Position numbers and translations under genes: made by a program
Source of the DNA: Acidobacteriota bacterium
Lineage (GTDB): Bacteria > Acidobacteriota > Terriglobia > Terriglobales > Acidobacteriaceae
DNA length: 64,000 bases
Direction: 5' to 3'
Assembly (NCBI GenBank): GCA_021804965.1
Contig: JAJZGG010000002.1
Span: 35,347-99,346, forward strand
In this document: positions 7,181-15,169 of the stretch, piece after piece
How the letters are laid out: each line of letters opens with the position of its first letter
How positions within the stretch are numbered: the first letter of the stretch is position 1
The notes under the pieces: model-generated
Seen by the model: only the letters and a program-made list of their open reading frames with translations
The model's database searches: none
Told to the model about the DNA's origin: nothing

Positions 7181-7921
7181 ATGACAGCAAAGAAAAAGAA
7201 CGAAGGGATCGAGCCGGAAGATGTGGCCGGCGCGAATCCGAATGCGATTCGCATCATTCTTGCAGACTCACAGGCGATTTATCGCGTGGGCATCCGCAAG
7301 ATTTTTGCGCTGGAAGATGATCTGCGTGTGGTTGCCCAGGCAGATACGATGGACAATCTCTATGCTGCGGTGGAGCGTTTCCCCAGCGATGTGCTGCTGA
7401 TGGAGGCTGGCCTGCTGACGGGCACCACGGATGCCATTCCCAGGCTGCTGCAGATTGCCCCTGAGCTGAAGATCATTGTGCAGGCCTCGCAGTCGGACGA
7501 ACAGGGAACCGTGGAGATGTATCGTCGCGGGGTGCGTGGAGTGATCTCCCGCGCCATCTCTCCCGATCTGCTGGTCAAGTGTGTGCGCAAGATTGCCCAC
7601 GGGGAGACGTGGATCGACAATCAGTCCGTCAACCTCGTGATTGAAGCCTATCGCTCCCAGGCCCAGTCGCTCGTGCATCCGAAGTCGCAAACCAAGCTGA
7701 CGGCCAAGGAGATCACGATCATCACAGGAATTACGCAGGGCAAGCGCAATAAAGAGATTGCCTATATGCTGGGAACCTCCGACCAGGTGGTGAAGAATTA
7801 TCTACGCAAAATCTATGACAAGCTCGGCGTCTCGGACCGGCTGGAGCTGGCGCTCTATTGTCTGCACAATAAAATTATTCCCAATGATGACGCCAGCGAG
7901 TCGCGAAGCGCATCCGCATAG
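7181..7921 (+). CDS. NarL/LuxR-type regulator with a degenerate receiver domain
   Basis: 246 residues: a charged N-terminal tail, a receiver-like domain (about 23-145) and a C-terminal LuxR helix-turn-helix (about 172-230, with KRNKEIAYMLGTSDQVVKNY). In the receiver the phosphoacceptor Asp is replaced by Glu75 (VLLMEAGL), only one of the two acidic metal residues remains (Asp29), and the conserved Lys is Arg124. The domain therefore cannot be phosphorylated in the usual way and may be locked or respond to a partner or ligand. A longer start at 7064 would overlap the PilZ gene and is rejected. A close paralogue lies at 40319-41050. Confidence 0.8.
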   Translation: MTAKKKNEGIEPEDVAGANPNAIRIILADSQAIYRVGIRKIFALEDDLRVVAQADTMDNLYAAVERFPSDVLLMEAGLLTGTTDAIPRLLQIAPELKIIVQASQSDEQGTVEMYRRGVRGVISRAISPDLLVKCVRKIAHGETWIDNQSVNLVIEAYRSQAQSLVHPKSQTKLTAKEITIITGITQGKRNKEIAYMLGTSDQVVKNYLRKIYDKLGVSDRLELALYCLHNKIIPNDDASESRSASA

Positions 7922-8041
7922 CACTCATTCCCATGGAAACTCTATCTATCTCCGTGGGATTACGCTGCAATGAACCGTAAGAAATAGAGCGGATTCTCTC
8001 CGGAAGCTGCACCCGTTCGAATCCGTCGCGATGGTGCCGCG

Positions 8042-8521
8042 TCAACTCTGGTCGCCGGGAGTGTTCGCAGGCACCAGAATCTTCTGTAAAAGCTGATTCA
8101 ATTCCCGCATCTGCTCGGCGGTGAGGGAGTTCAGCAGTCGCCTTGGTGCCTCAAACACGATCGGATCCAGCGACTGAAGGAGTTCCAGCCCCTGGGCCGT
8201 GATGCAGGTCCAGACGACGCGACGGTCGGCGGCATCCCGATGCTGTTGCACCAGTTTGCGGGACTGCAGCCGTGCCAGCAGGCGAGTGATATCCGGGACG
8301 GAAGTGATCATGCTGCGACCGATGGCTGAGCAGGTAAGTCCGGATGGGCCGGCTCCGCGCAGAATGCGCAGCACGTTGTACTGGGGATGGGTGAGGGCAA
8401 ACGGACGCAATATCTGGTGAAAGGCGCGGTCCAGTTGATCGGAGACGCGGAGAAGACGCAGAAACAACTCGGTCTGGGGATTCGGATAGCGAGTTGTGAG
8501 AGGCGTTTCTGGTTGGCGCAT
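8042..8521 (-). CDS. MarR-family transcriptional regulator
   Basis: About 160 residues with a winged helix fold: TELFLRLLRVSDQLDRAFHQ helix 1, then LTHPQYNVLRIL and the recognition region CSAIGRSMITSVPDITRLLARLQ, and the wing RDAADRRVVWTCITAQG (DRR is the classic MarR wing motif). MarR dimers repress nearby genes and are released by small ligands. ATG 8521 follows AGGA with seven bases; longer starts (8572, 8674) are possible. It lies about 160 bases after the YceI gene on the same strand, which may be its target. Confidence 0.8.
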   Translation of the reverse strand: MRQPETPLTTRYPNPQTELFLRLLRVSDQLDRAFHQILRPFALTHPQYNVLRILRGAGPSGLTCSAIGRSMITSVPDITRLLARLQSRKLVQQHRDAADRRVVWTCITAQGLELLQSLDPIVFEAPRRLLNSLTAEQMRELNQLLQKILVPANTPGDQS

Positions 8522-8679
8522 CGGAGGATCCTGAACTGGCCTTGTCCGGAACGGATGCGACAGCGTGACCATCCGCAGTGAATTTGCATTTGCCGGAGGC
8601 TCATCTTCCGACAGAGGAAGCAGAGCCTCCCGGCAGGGTGGATTCCGCCGGGCGACAGATCCGCCCGGCAGCATCGGAG

Positions 8680-9255
8680 TTACTGCTGTGCGACGTCGAG
8701 ATCGATTTCGATCGAAACGTTGTCGCCCAGAATGGCAGCCGGGAAGCTGGTGCCAATGCCCCAGTCCTGGCGGCGAATCGTCGTGGTGGCCGAGAAGCCG
8801 ACGTGCTGCTTCTTGTCCATGCCGGTCACCGGAGCCGTCGGTCCCACAACATTGAGCACGACAGGCTTGGTGACGCCGCGCAGAGTGAGATTGCCGGTGA
8901 CGGTCATGCCATCGGCCGACTTGACGACCTTGGTGCTCTGGAAGGTGGCGGTGGTGTACTTGCTGACATCGAAGAATGCATCGGTCTTCAGATGGTTGTC
9001 GCGTGCGGTCTCGCCGGTGTCCACGCCTGCAACGTCGATGGTTGCGGTGACGGTGGACTTGGCGATGTCGGCTGCGTCATAGACAACGGTGGCATTGACG
9101 GCACCGAAGCGGCCATGCACGTTGGTCAGCGACATGTGCTTGATGGCGAAATCCACCTCCGAGTGGACCGGATCGGACTTCCAGGTGGTGGTTTGGGCAA
9201 GAGCCAGTGGTGCGGCAAGGACCAGAGCCAGGGCGGCGGTGAGGCTGCGTTTCAT
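8680..9255 (-). CDS. YceI-family periplasmic lipid-binding protein
   Basis: 191 residues with a clear Sec signal peptide (MKRSLTAALALVLAAPLALA, cut before QTT) and the YceI lipocalin-like beta barrel: WKSDPVHSEVDFAIKHM, VHGRFGAVNATV, HLKTDAFFDVSKYTTATF, and GNLTLRGVTKPVVL. Family members bind polyisoprenoids in the periplasm. A GGAAG SD precedes the ATG. It is divergent from the MFS gene, and the 181 bases between them (9256-9436) should hold both promoters. Confidence 0.9.
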   Translation of the reverse strand: MKRSLTAALALVLAAPLALAQTTTWKSDPVHSEVDFAIKHMSLTNVHGRFGAVNATVVYDAADIAKSTVTATIDVAGVDTGETARDNHLKTDAFFDVSKYTTATFQSTKVVKSADGMTVTGNLTLRGVTKPVVLNVVGPTAPVTGMDKKQHVGFSATTTIRRQDWGIGTSFPAAILGDNVSIEIDLDVAQQ

Positions 9256-9436
9256 GTGCTTCCTTTCAATTCAAACGGGAGATGCGATTCCCGGGCCCGG
9301 ATTTGGAAGAGCAGGGATCGTCTGTACATGGGATGCAGGGAGTAAAGTACTCGTTGCAACAAATAAATATCTTTTTTGCGCACTGTCGATGGGGAGCCGC
9401 TTCCGGTGAGCGAGACCATGGCGCAGGAAGGGACGG

Positions 9437-10702
9437 GTGTCTGATATGCTCCGGGCTATGCCGGACAAAGCCAAGCCTTGGAGCGCGTGGACGCGTGGGC
9501 AGCGGAATGCCTTTCTGGCCGCGATGCTGAGCTGGACGCTGGATGCGCTGGATTTCTTTCTGCTGATCTTCTGTATGCCGGCCATCGCCGGCAGCTTTCA
9601 TGTGGATGTGGCCGGGGTGGCCGAAGCCGTTTTTCTGACGTTGGCGTTGCGGCCGGTGGGTGCCCTGCTGTTTGGTGCTGCTGCGGATCGCTGGGGACGA
9701 AAGCCGACGCTGGTGGCCAATATTCTTTGCTACTCGGTGGCAGAGATGGGCTGCGCCTTTGCGCCGTCGCTCCATGCGCTGCTGGTGTTGCGTGCGGTCT
9801 TCGGTGTGGCCATGGGGGGCGTCTGGGGTGTGGGCGCGGCGCTGGCATTTGAGACATTGCCGAGCGAAGGGCGCGGGTTTTTCTCCGGTGTCCTGCAGGA
9901 GGGCTACGCAATCGGCTATCTGCTGGCTGCGGGTGCCTTTGGCCTGGGCTTCCGCTGGTTGGGCTGGCGTGGATTGTTTGCGCTGGGCGCTGTCCCGGTG
10001 CTTCTGGTTCCCTTTGTGCTGCGCGGTGTGAGCGAGTCGCCGGTGTGGGAAGAGCGCAGAAGGCGGCTGGCCACAAAGACTCGCGATGGGGAGAGTTGGC
10101 GGGAGCGGTTGCTCGCCTTGCGTGGCCACCTGCCGATCTTTCTGTTTCTTGTCGTGCTGATGACGGCCTTTACCAGCTTTTCCCACGGGACGCAGGATAT
10201 TTACCCCACGTTTCTGCTGAAGGGGGTTGGATTTACCGCCGCCGCTGTGGGCGTGATTGGAGTGGTCTATAACGTGGGTTCGCTTGCCGGAGGCATGGTC
10301 TTCGGCAGCCTGAGTGAGCGATGGGGCCGTCGGCGCGCGATTATCGCTGCGGCATTGCTGGCGATTCCCGTGGTACCGCTCTTTGCCTACGGGCACTCCG
10401 CTCTGGCGCTGGGCGCAGGAGCCTTCCTGATGCAATTCATGGTGCAGGGGGCATGGGGTGTGGTTCCGGCGTACCTGACGGAACTGTCGCCGGCAGCGGT
10501 GCGTGCTGTGCTGCCCGGGGTGGCCTACCAGCTGGGCAATCTGCTGACCTCGCGCAATCTGGTCATCCAGACGCATCTGGCGGAGCGATGGGGCAGCTAT
10601 CGTCCTGTGCTGGCCGGAACGGTGGTGCTGGCCGGGCTTGCCCTGGCGGCGGTCACTGCGCTGGGCCGGGAAAGCCGTGGAGCCCGCATCGGCTCCGAGT
10701 AA
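9437..10702 (+). CDS. MFS transporter, carboxylate/sialate:H+ symporter type
   Basis: About 421 residues with 12 predicted membrane helices. The first helix motif MLSWTLDALDFFLLIF and the loop signature DRWGRKP after helix 2 are typical of the metabolite/sialate:H+ symporter branch of MFS, as is the matching SERWGRRR between helices 8 and 9. Substrates in this branch are organic acids or sialic acid, and which applies here cannot be told. Possible starts are GTG 9437, ATG 9446 and ATG 9458; AGGAAGGGA precedes the first. It stands alone. Confidence 0.8.
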   Translation: MSDMLRAMPDKAKPWSAWTRGQRNAFLAAMLSWTLDALDFFLLIFCMPAIAGSFHVDVAGVAEAVFLTLALRPVGALLFGAAADRWGRKPTLVANILCYSVAEMGCAFAPSLHALLVLRAVFGVAMGGVWGVGAALAFETLPSEGRGFFSGVLQEGYAIGYLLAAGAFGLGFRWLGWRGLFALGAVPVLLVPFVLRGVSESPVWEERRRRLATKTRDGESWRERLLALRGHLPIFLFLVVLMTAFTSFSHGTQDIYPTFLLKGVGFTAAAVGVIGVVYNVGSLAGGMVFGSLSERWGRRRAIIAAALLAIPVVPLFAYGHSALALGAGAFLMQFMVQGAWGVVPAYLTELSPAAVRAVLPGVAYQLGNLLTSRNLVIQTHLAERWGSYRPVLAGTVVLAGLALAAVTALGRESRGARIGSE

Positions 10703-10727
10703 AGCGAGCAAAGAAATCGCCGGCCCT

Positions 10728-10763
10728 GGATTGCATGCCGGTGATGGATTGCATGCTGGTGAT
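10728..10763. repeat. Two tandem 18-bp repeats
   Basis: GGATTGCATGCCGGTGAT at 10728-10745 is followed directly by GGATTGCATGCTGGTGAT at 10746-10763, with one mismatch. They lie between the MFS gene and the convergent flavin reductase-like gene. Confidence 0.85.
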
Positions 10764-10791
10764 GACCTGGTGTGGGGATTGAGGTTCGGGA

Positions 10792-11472
10792 TTATTTGGG
10801 ACGGACAAGGTCAAAGCGATCGCGTGTCGTGGCCCAGGTATTGCCGGCCATGCGGCCGACAGCATCCAGTCCCTGCGGGTCGATCCGGTAGTTGTCAATC
10901 AGGTCAGGACGGACGTGGAAGCGCACGATCTGGCCGAGGACGACGACTCCGGCGCCAACGCCCTGTCCGGTGAAGACGATCTGCAGCAGCTTGCATTCCA
11001 GCTGTGCCGGAGACTCGGCCACGCGGGGAGCGCGAACGACTTCGCTGGGAATGGGTGTCAGGCCGGCAAGCGCGAACTCATCGACGGCAGGAGGGACCGA
11101 TGCCGCGCTCAGGTTGGTCGGATGGGCAATGGCTTCGGAGACGATGTTGATCACGAACTCACCGGTCTGCTCGACATTGCGCAGGGTGTCCTTGCGGTCG
11201 TCCGGGTGGTCTGGAGTGGGTGCCGAAGGCGGTGCGGTGAGGGAAGGGCAGAAGAGAACCGTTGGAGGATTGGAGCCAACTCCGGCGAAAAAGCTGTACG
11301 GAGCCAGATTGCGGACCCCTGCCGCATCCACCGTGGAAACCAGCGCGACGGGCCGGGGAACGATCAGGCCGGTCATCAGTTTGTAGGTTTCCTGGGTTTG
11401 CAGCCGGGTGGGATCGATGGAGAGATGCTGCGGCGCAGAAGGCGATGTATGCGACATGATGGCAGGATACAT
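10792..11472 (-). CDS. Flavin reductase-like (FMN-binding split barrel) protein
   Basis: About 226 residues of the flavin reductase-like/NADH:FMN oxidoreductase family. The FMN-site segments are visible: YKLMTGLIVPRPVALVST, NLAPYSFFAGVGSNPPTVLF and DTLRNVEQTGEFVINIVSE. Family members bind FMN and reduce flavins or serve as flavoproteins of unknown substrate. Starts at 11472 (MYPAIMSH) or 11457 (MSHTSP) are likely. A start at 11631 would leave no promoter room for the divergent phoU and has no family similarity in the added part. Confidence 0.8.
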   Translation of the reverse strand: MYPAIMSHTSPSAPQHLSIDPTRLQTQETYKLMTGLIVPRPVALVSTVDAAGVRNLAPYSFFAGVGSNPPTVLFCPSLTAPPSAPTPDHPDDRKDTLRNVEQTGEFVINIVSEAIAHPTNLSAASVPPAVDEFALAGLTPIPSEVVRAPRVAESPAQLECKLLQIVFTGQGVGAGVVVLGQIVRFHVRPDLIDNYRIDPQGLDAVGRMAGNTWATTRDRFDLVRPK

Positions 11473-11632
11473 GGCCCGGGCAGGGATGTGGCACCGGGGC
11501 GCGGGAGGGGTTGTGATGGCGGGAACATTCCCGAAAATAACTGCCTTGGTGCGCTTGCTGAAGATGGAAAGCGCGAAATTTTTACTCTGATAACACGGAA
11601 TCAGGCAGAATGGTGAGATAGGAGTTTTCATC

Positions 11633-12304
11633 GTGCCGCGGATTCATTTTCAACAACAGCTGGCCGAGCTGAAGGACAAGATCCTGGCCATGGCCGCACT
11701 GGCGCAGCAGGCCGTGCAGAGTGCCGTGGAGGCCTATCTGCAGCGCGATGAGGCTTTGTGCGCCTATGTCCGTGAAAATGAGACGGCTATCAACTCGGCC
11801 CAGCGGGAGCTGGACGAGATGGCCTATGAGCTGCTGGCCAAAGAGCAGCCCATGGCGATCGATCTGCGCTTCATCCTGGCTGTGATCAAGATGAATGCCG
11901 ATCTGGAACGCATTGGCGACCAGTCCATGAGCATTGCGATTCGCGCCCAGGACGTGATGCGCATGCCCGAGGTGGAGTTGCCGGTGGATTTTGAGAGCAT
12001 GGGCGAATATGCCAGCCGGATGATCCGCACCGCTCTGCAGGCGCTGCTGGATGGCGATGCCCAGGTGGCCGAAACCGTGCGCGCGATGGACGATGAAATC
12101 GATCGGATGAACCGGCTGGCACAGACGGATCTGCTGGCCTTGATTCAGAGCCACCCGGAGGTCACTCCGCAGGCGCTGCATGCCCTGCTGATCGCCCGCA
12201 ACCTGGAGCGCATTGCCGATCATGCCACCAATATCGCCACGGATGTGATCTTCTGGATCCGCGGTGCGGATGTGCGCCACGCACTGAGCCTGGCATCGGA
12301 CTAG
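11633..12304 (+). CDS. phoU: Phosphate-specific transport system regulator PhoU
   Basis: 223 residues made of two PhoU three-helix repeats. Each repeat shows its metal-binding signature: DLRFILAVIKMNADLERIGDQS in the first and ARNLERIADHATNIATDV in the second. PhoU restrains the PhoR/PstSCAB signalling complex when phosphate is ample. The start is GTG 11633 with TAGGAG eight bases upstream. No pst or phoBR genes are adjacent, so the gene is detached from its usual operon. Confidence 0.93.
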   Translation: MPRIHFQQQLAELKDKILAMAALAQQAVQSAVEAYLQRDEALCAYVRENETAINSAQRELDEMAYELLAKEQPMAIDLRFILAVIKMNADLERIGDQSMSIAIRAQDVMRMPEVELPVDFESMGEYASRMIRTALQALLDGDAQVAETVRAMDDEIDRMNRLAQTDLLALIQSHPEVTPQALHALLIARNLERIADHATNIATDVIFWIRGADVRHALSLASD

Positions 12305-12561
12305 CCTTTCCGAGGATCAGCACAGCCTCCCGCAATGCAGCTGGTGGATTCTGCGCTCCGCTGGAGATGACGCCCTCATAGATGACGTCTGGATGAAGTT
12401 TTGCGGCTGCCATCTGCTCCCCGCGAAGAATCCTGCACCGATTCGCCCAAAAACCACGTCCAAAGAGCATAGGCCTGGTGACAGAAACGGGTGCGCCTGC
12501 AGGCTGGGAACTGCAGGCCGGGCGTGACGATTGTCGTCTGGGCCAGAAAGCGAGCGAATCG
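12305..12561. other. Intergenic region before the aminotransferase gene
   Basis: This 257-base stretch holds no clear gene. A minus-strand ATG at about 12411 opens a frame (AAKLHPDVIYEGVISSGAQN...) that runs on into the antisense of phoU; I see no family in it and do not call it. In-frame GTG 12478 could extend the aminotransferase by 28 residues, but the added sequence looks non-coding. Confidence 0.5.
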
Positions 12562-13974
12562 ATGCAGGCGGTTGCCGGGGTTGAGCGCAAGGTGGGACTG
12601 CAGGATCAGTACGAGCAGACTGTGAATCCGCAGTGGGCGCGGCTGCTGCGCCTGCTGGGCATGGATGCCGAGTATCGGCGTTGCGAAGGGGAGACCCTGG
12701 AGACGGCCGATGGGCAGCAGATTCTGGATTTTCTCAGCGGATATTGCGTCTACAACACCGGGCATAACCACCCGGCCATCGTTGAGGCGCTGCATCGGGA
12801 GTTGGATGCCAAGGGGCCTCTGATGCTGCAAAGCCATGTGAGCAGCCCGGCGGCGGAGCTGGCCGGTCGCCTGCTGCAGATGGCGAACCGCTCCCGGAAG
12901 GGTCATCTGAGCAAGGTGTACTTTTCGACCTCAGGAGCCGAGGGCGTGGAGACGGCCATCAAGTTTTCACGGGCTCACACGGGTCGTTCCGGCTTGCTGG
13001 CCGCTCGGGGAGCCTTTCACGGATTGACCTGCGGTGCGCTGGCGCTGATGGATGCTCCATTCTGGCGGGAGGGCTTTGGCGAACTGATCCCGGGTGTGGA
13101 GTTTGTGGACTTTGGGGATCTGGACCAGCTGGAGGCGGCGCTCAACACGCGGCGCTTTGCCGCGTTGATCCTGGAGCCAATCCAGGGCGAGGCAGGAATT
13201 GTTCTGCCTCCGGAGGGATATCTGGAGCGGGCGCAGGAGCTGTGTCGCCGCAACGGGACGGTGTTTGTGCTGGACGAGGTGCAGACCGGGCTGGGGCGGA
13301 CTGGCGCGATGCTGGCAGCACACCACTGGAATCTGGAGCCGGACATGGTGGTTCTGGCCAAGGCGCTGAGTGGCGGACTGGTGCCGGGCGGTGCGGTGCT
13401 GATGACGGAGGCGATCTATGAGAGCGTCTATCCCTCGCTGCGGCGCGCGATTGTGCACACCTCCACCTTTTCCGAGAATGGCCTTGCGATGCGAGCAGGC
13501 CTGGCCACGCTCGATGTGCTGGAAAAGGAGAATCTGGAGCAGGAGAATCTGGAACCGGAGAATCTGGCCGCACGAGCGGCCCGGCTGGGAGAAGAGTTCC
13601 GGCAGCAGCTGCGAGAGCGGCTGGCAGGTTTCGAGATGGTCCGTGAAGTTCGCGGCATGGGTCTGTTTTCCGGGATCGTCTTCGGTGCTCCGCAGTCGCT
13701 TGGGTTGCGACTGAGCTATGAGGCATTTACGCGTGTCCATCCGGCGATGTTTGGGCAGATGCTGGTCATGCGGCTTTATCGGAAGCACGGGATTCTGACG
13801 CAGATTTGCGGCAACGCCTTTCAGGTGCTGAAGGCGGCTCCTCCACTGGTGGTCAGCGAGGCATCCCTGGAGCATTTTGTGGATGCAATCCACGAAACCA
13901 TGGAGACCATCCACAGTTCGCGCAGCTTTTGGACGGATGCACTCCGGCTGGCAGCGCGCGCGGTGCGGATTTAA
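12562..13974 (+). CDS. Class III aminotransferase (PLP-dependent)
   Basis: About 470 residues, similar in layout to ornithine/putrescine/acyl-diamine transaminases. PLP-site features are visible: FSTSGAEGVETAIKF (phosphate loop), Glu/Pro in LILEPIQGEAG, Asp238 in FVLDEVQTGLGRTG, and the Schiff-base Lys267 in VLAKALSGGLVPGG. It has an in-frame 15-bp triplication (residues 323-337, ENLE-type repeat) not expected in the family. It precedes the type III polyketide synthase and flavoprotein genes on the same strand (about 110-base gap), so it may supply or accept an amino group in that pathway; this is inference. Confidence 0.8.
   Translation: MQAVAGVERKVGLQDQYEQTVNPQWARLLRLLGMDAEYRRCEGETLETADGQQILDFLSGYCVYNTGHNHPAIVEALHRELDAKGPLMLQSHVSSPAAELAGRLLQMANRSRKGHLSKVYFSTSGAEGVETAIKFSRAHTGRSGLLAARGAFHGLTCGALALMDAPFWREGFGELIPGVEFVDFGDLDQLEAALNTRRFAALILEPIQGEAGIVLPPEGYLERAQELCRRNGTVFVLDEVQTGLGRTGAMLAAHHWNLEPDMVVLAKALSGGLVPGGAVLMTEAIYESVYPSLRRAIVHTSTFSENGLAMRAGLATLDVLEKENLEQENLEPENLAARAARLGEEFRQQLRERLAGFEMVREVRGMGLFSGIVFGAPQSLGLRLSYEAFTRVHPAMFGQMLVMRLYRKHGILTQICGNAFQVLKAAPPLVVSEASLEHFVDAIHETMETIHSSRSFWTDALRLAARAVRI
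13528..13572 (+). repeat. Three in-frame 15-bp tandem repeats in the aminotransferase gene
   Basis: The units GAGAATCTGGAGCAG, GAGAATCTGGAACCG and GAGAATCTGGCCGCA follow each other directly and encode ENLEQ, ENLEP and ENLAA. They extend a surface helix region of the enzyme. Confidence 0.85.
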
Positions 13975-14081
13975 GCCGTGCGAAAACAAAAATGCAGGCC
14001 CTTGAGGCTGCCTGGGATGGAAGCGCCTAGTATGGCAGCAGCAGGAACGAAGACCAAAGGCATAAGGAAAGCAGACCGGGC

Positions 14082-15161
14082 ATGAGGATTGCGGGGACAA
14101 AAATGGCTTTTCCGCCCTACTACTTCCGTCAGGAGGAAGTGGTGGCCGCACTGAAAAGCTACTGGGACGAAGGGATGGAGAACCCTGCGGTGCTGGAGCG
14201 GCTGCACGGGCGCACCGGCGTGGACGGGCGATATTTCAGCCGTCCGCTGGATGCCTACAAGGAGCTGGATACCTGGGGCAAGACCAACGATGTGTGGATT
14301 GAGACAGCGGTCCAACTTGGCGAGGAAGCCATCGGCGGTCTGTTGCAGGAAACGGGCCTGAATCCGGAGAAGCTGGGCACGATCATCAGCGTGTCGGTGA
14401 CGGGCGTTGCCTGCCCCACGGTGGAGGCGCGGCTGATCAACACCATGGGGCTGCCGGTGCATGTGAAGCGCACCCCGATCTTTGGATTGGGCTGTGTGGC
14501 AGGGGCTTCGGGGCTGGCGCGCGCGGCAGATTATGTGAAGGCGTATCCGGATCAGGCGGCAATCCTGCTGAGCGTGGAACTGTGCTCGCTGACCTGGCAG
14601 CGTGGCAACAGGAACATGCCCAATCTGATTGCCTCCGGCCTGTTTGGCGACGGCTGCGGCGTGGCACTGCTGGTGGGCGAGCAACTGGCGGCAGAGATGA
14701 CCGGCGGCAATCCGGAAAGGCTGGGGCCGCGCGTGATGGACAGCCGTGCCACCTTCTATCCCAACAGTGAAGAGGTGATGGGCTGGGCCATCTCCGAGAA
14801 GGGATTTCAGATTGTGCTCTCCGCCGATGTGCCCACGGTGGTCAAGCAGCATCTGGGAGCGAATGTGGATGCCTTTCTGGCCACGCACGGGATGACCCGG
14901 GCCGGGATTGCCTCTTGGATCATGCATACCGGCGGTCCCAAGGTGCTGGACGCCAATGCCGAAGCGCTGGGATTGACGCGCGAGGATTTCCATCTGAGCT
15001 GGGAAGCGCTGCGACGCGCCGGCAATCTGTCGTCGGCCTCGGTGCTGATGGTGCTGGATGAGGTGATGCGCGCGCACCGGCCCAAGGCGGGATCGCGCAG
15101 CCTGCTGGTGGCCATGGGACCGGGATTCTGCTCGGAGATGCTGCTGCTGGAGTGGAGTTGA
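14082..15161 (+). CDS. Type III polyketide synthase (chalcone/stilbene synthase family)
   Basis: 359 residues, the usual length. The thiolase-fold catalytic triad is in place: Cys138 in FGLGCVAGASGL, His282 in IMHTGGPKV and Asn315 in GNLSSASVL. Such enzymes extend acyl-CoA starters with malonyl-CoA to alkylpyrones, alkylresorcinols or small aromatic polyketides. ATG 14082 is used; ATG 14103 is an alternative. Its stop overlaps the region where the flavoprotein starts, so the two are almost certainly translationally coupled. No methyltransferase gene is adjacent. Confidence 0.92.
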   Translation: MRIAGTKMAFPPYYFRQEEVVAALKSYWDEGMENPAVLERLHGRTGVDGRYFSRPLDAYKELDTWGKTNDVWIETAVQLGEEAIGGLLQETGLNPEKLGTIISVSVTGVACPTVEARLINTMGLPVHVKRTPIFGLGCVAGASGLARAADYVKAYPDQAAILLSVELCSLTWQRGNRNMPNLIASGLFGDGCGVALLVGEQLAAEMTGGNPERLGPRVMDSRATFYPNSEEVMGWAISEKGFQIVLSADVPTVVKQHLGANVDAFLATHGMTRAGIASWIMHTGGPKVLDANAEALGLTREDFHLSWEALRRAGNLSSASVLMVLDEVMRAHRPKAGSRSLLVAMGPGFCSEMLLLEWS

Positions 15162-15169
15162 AGCAGGCG

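Noticed and set aside
9266..10711. 481-codon minus-strand frame opposite the MFS gene
   Set aside because: Shadow of a transporter gene; no membrane segments, domain or SD.
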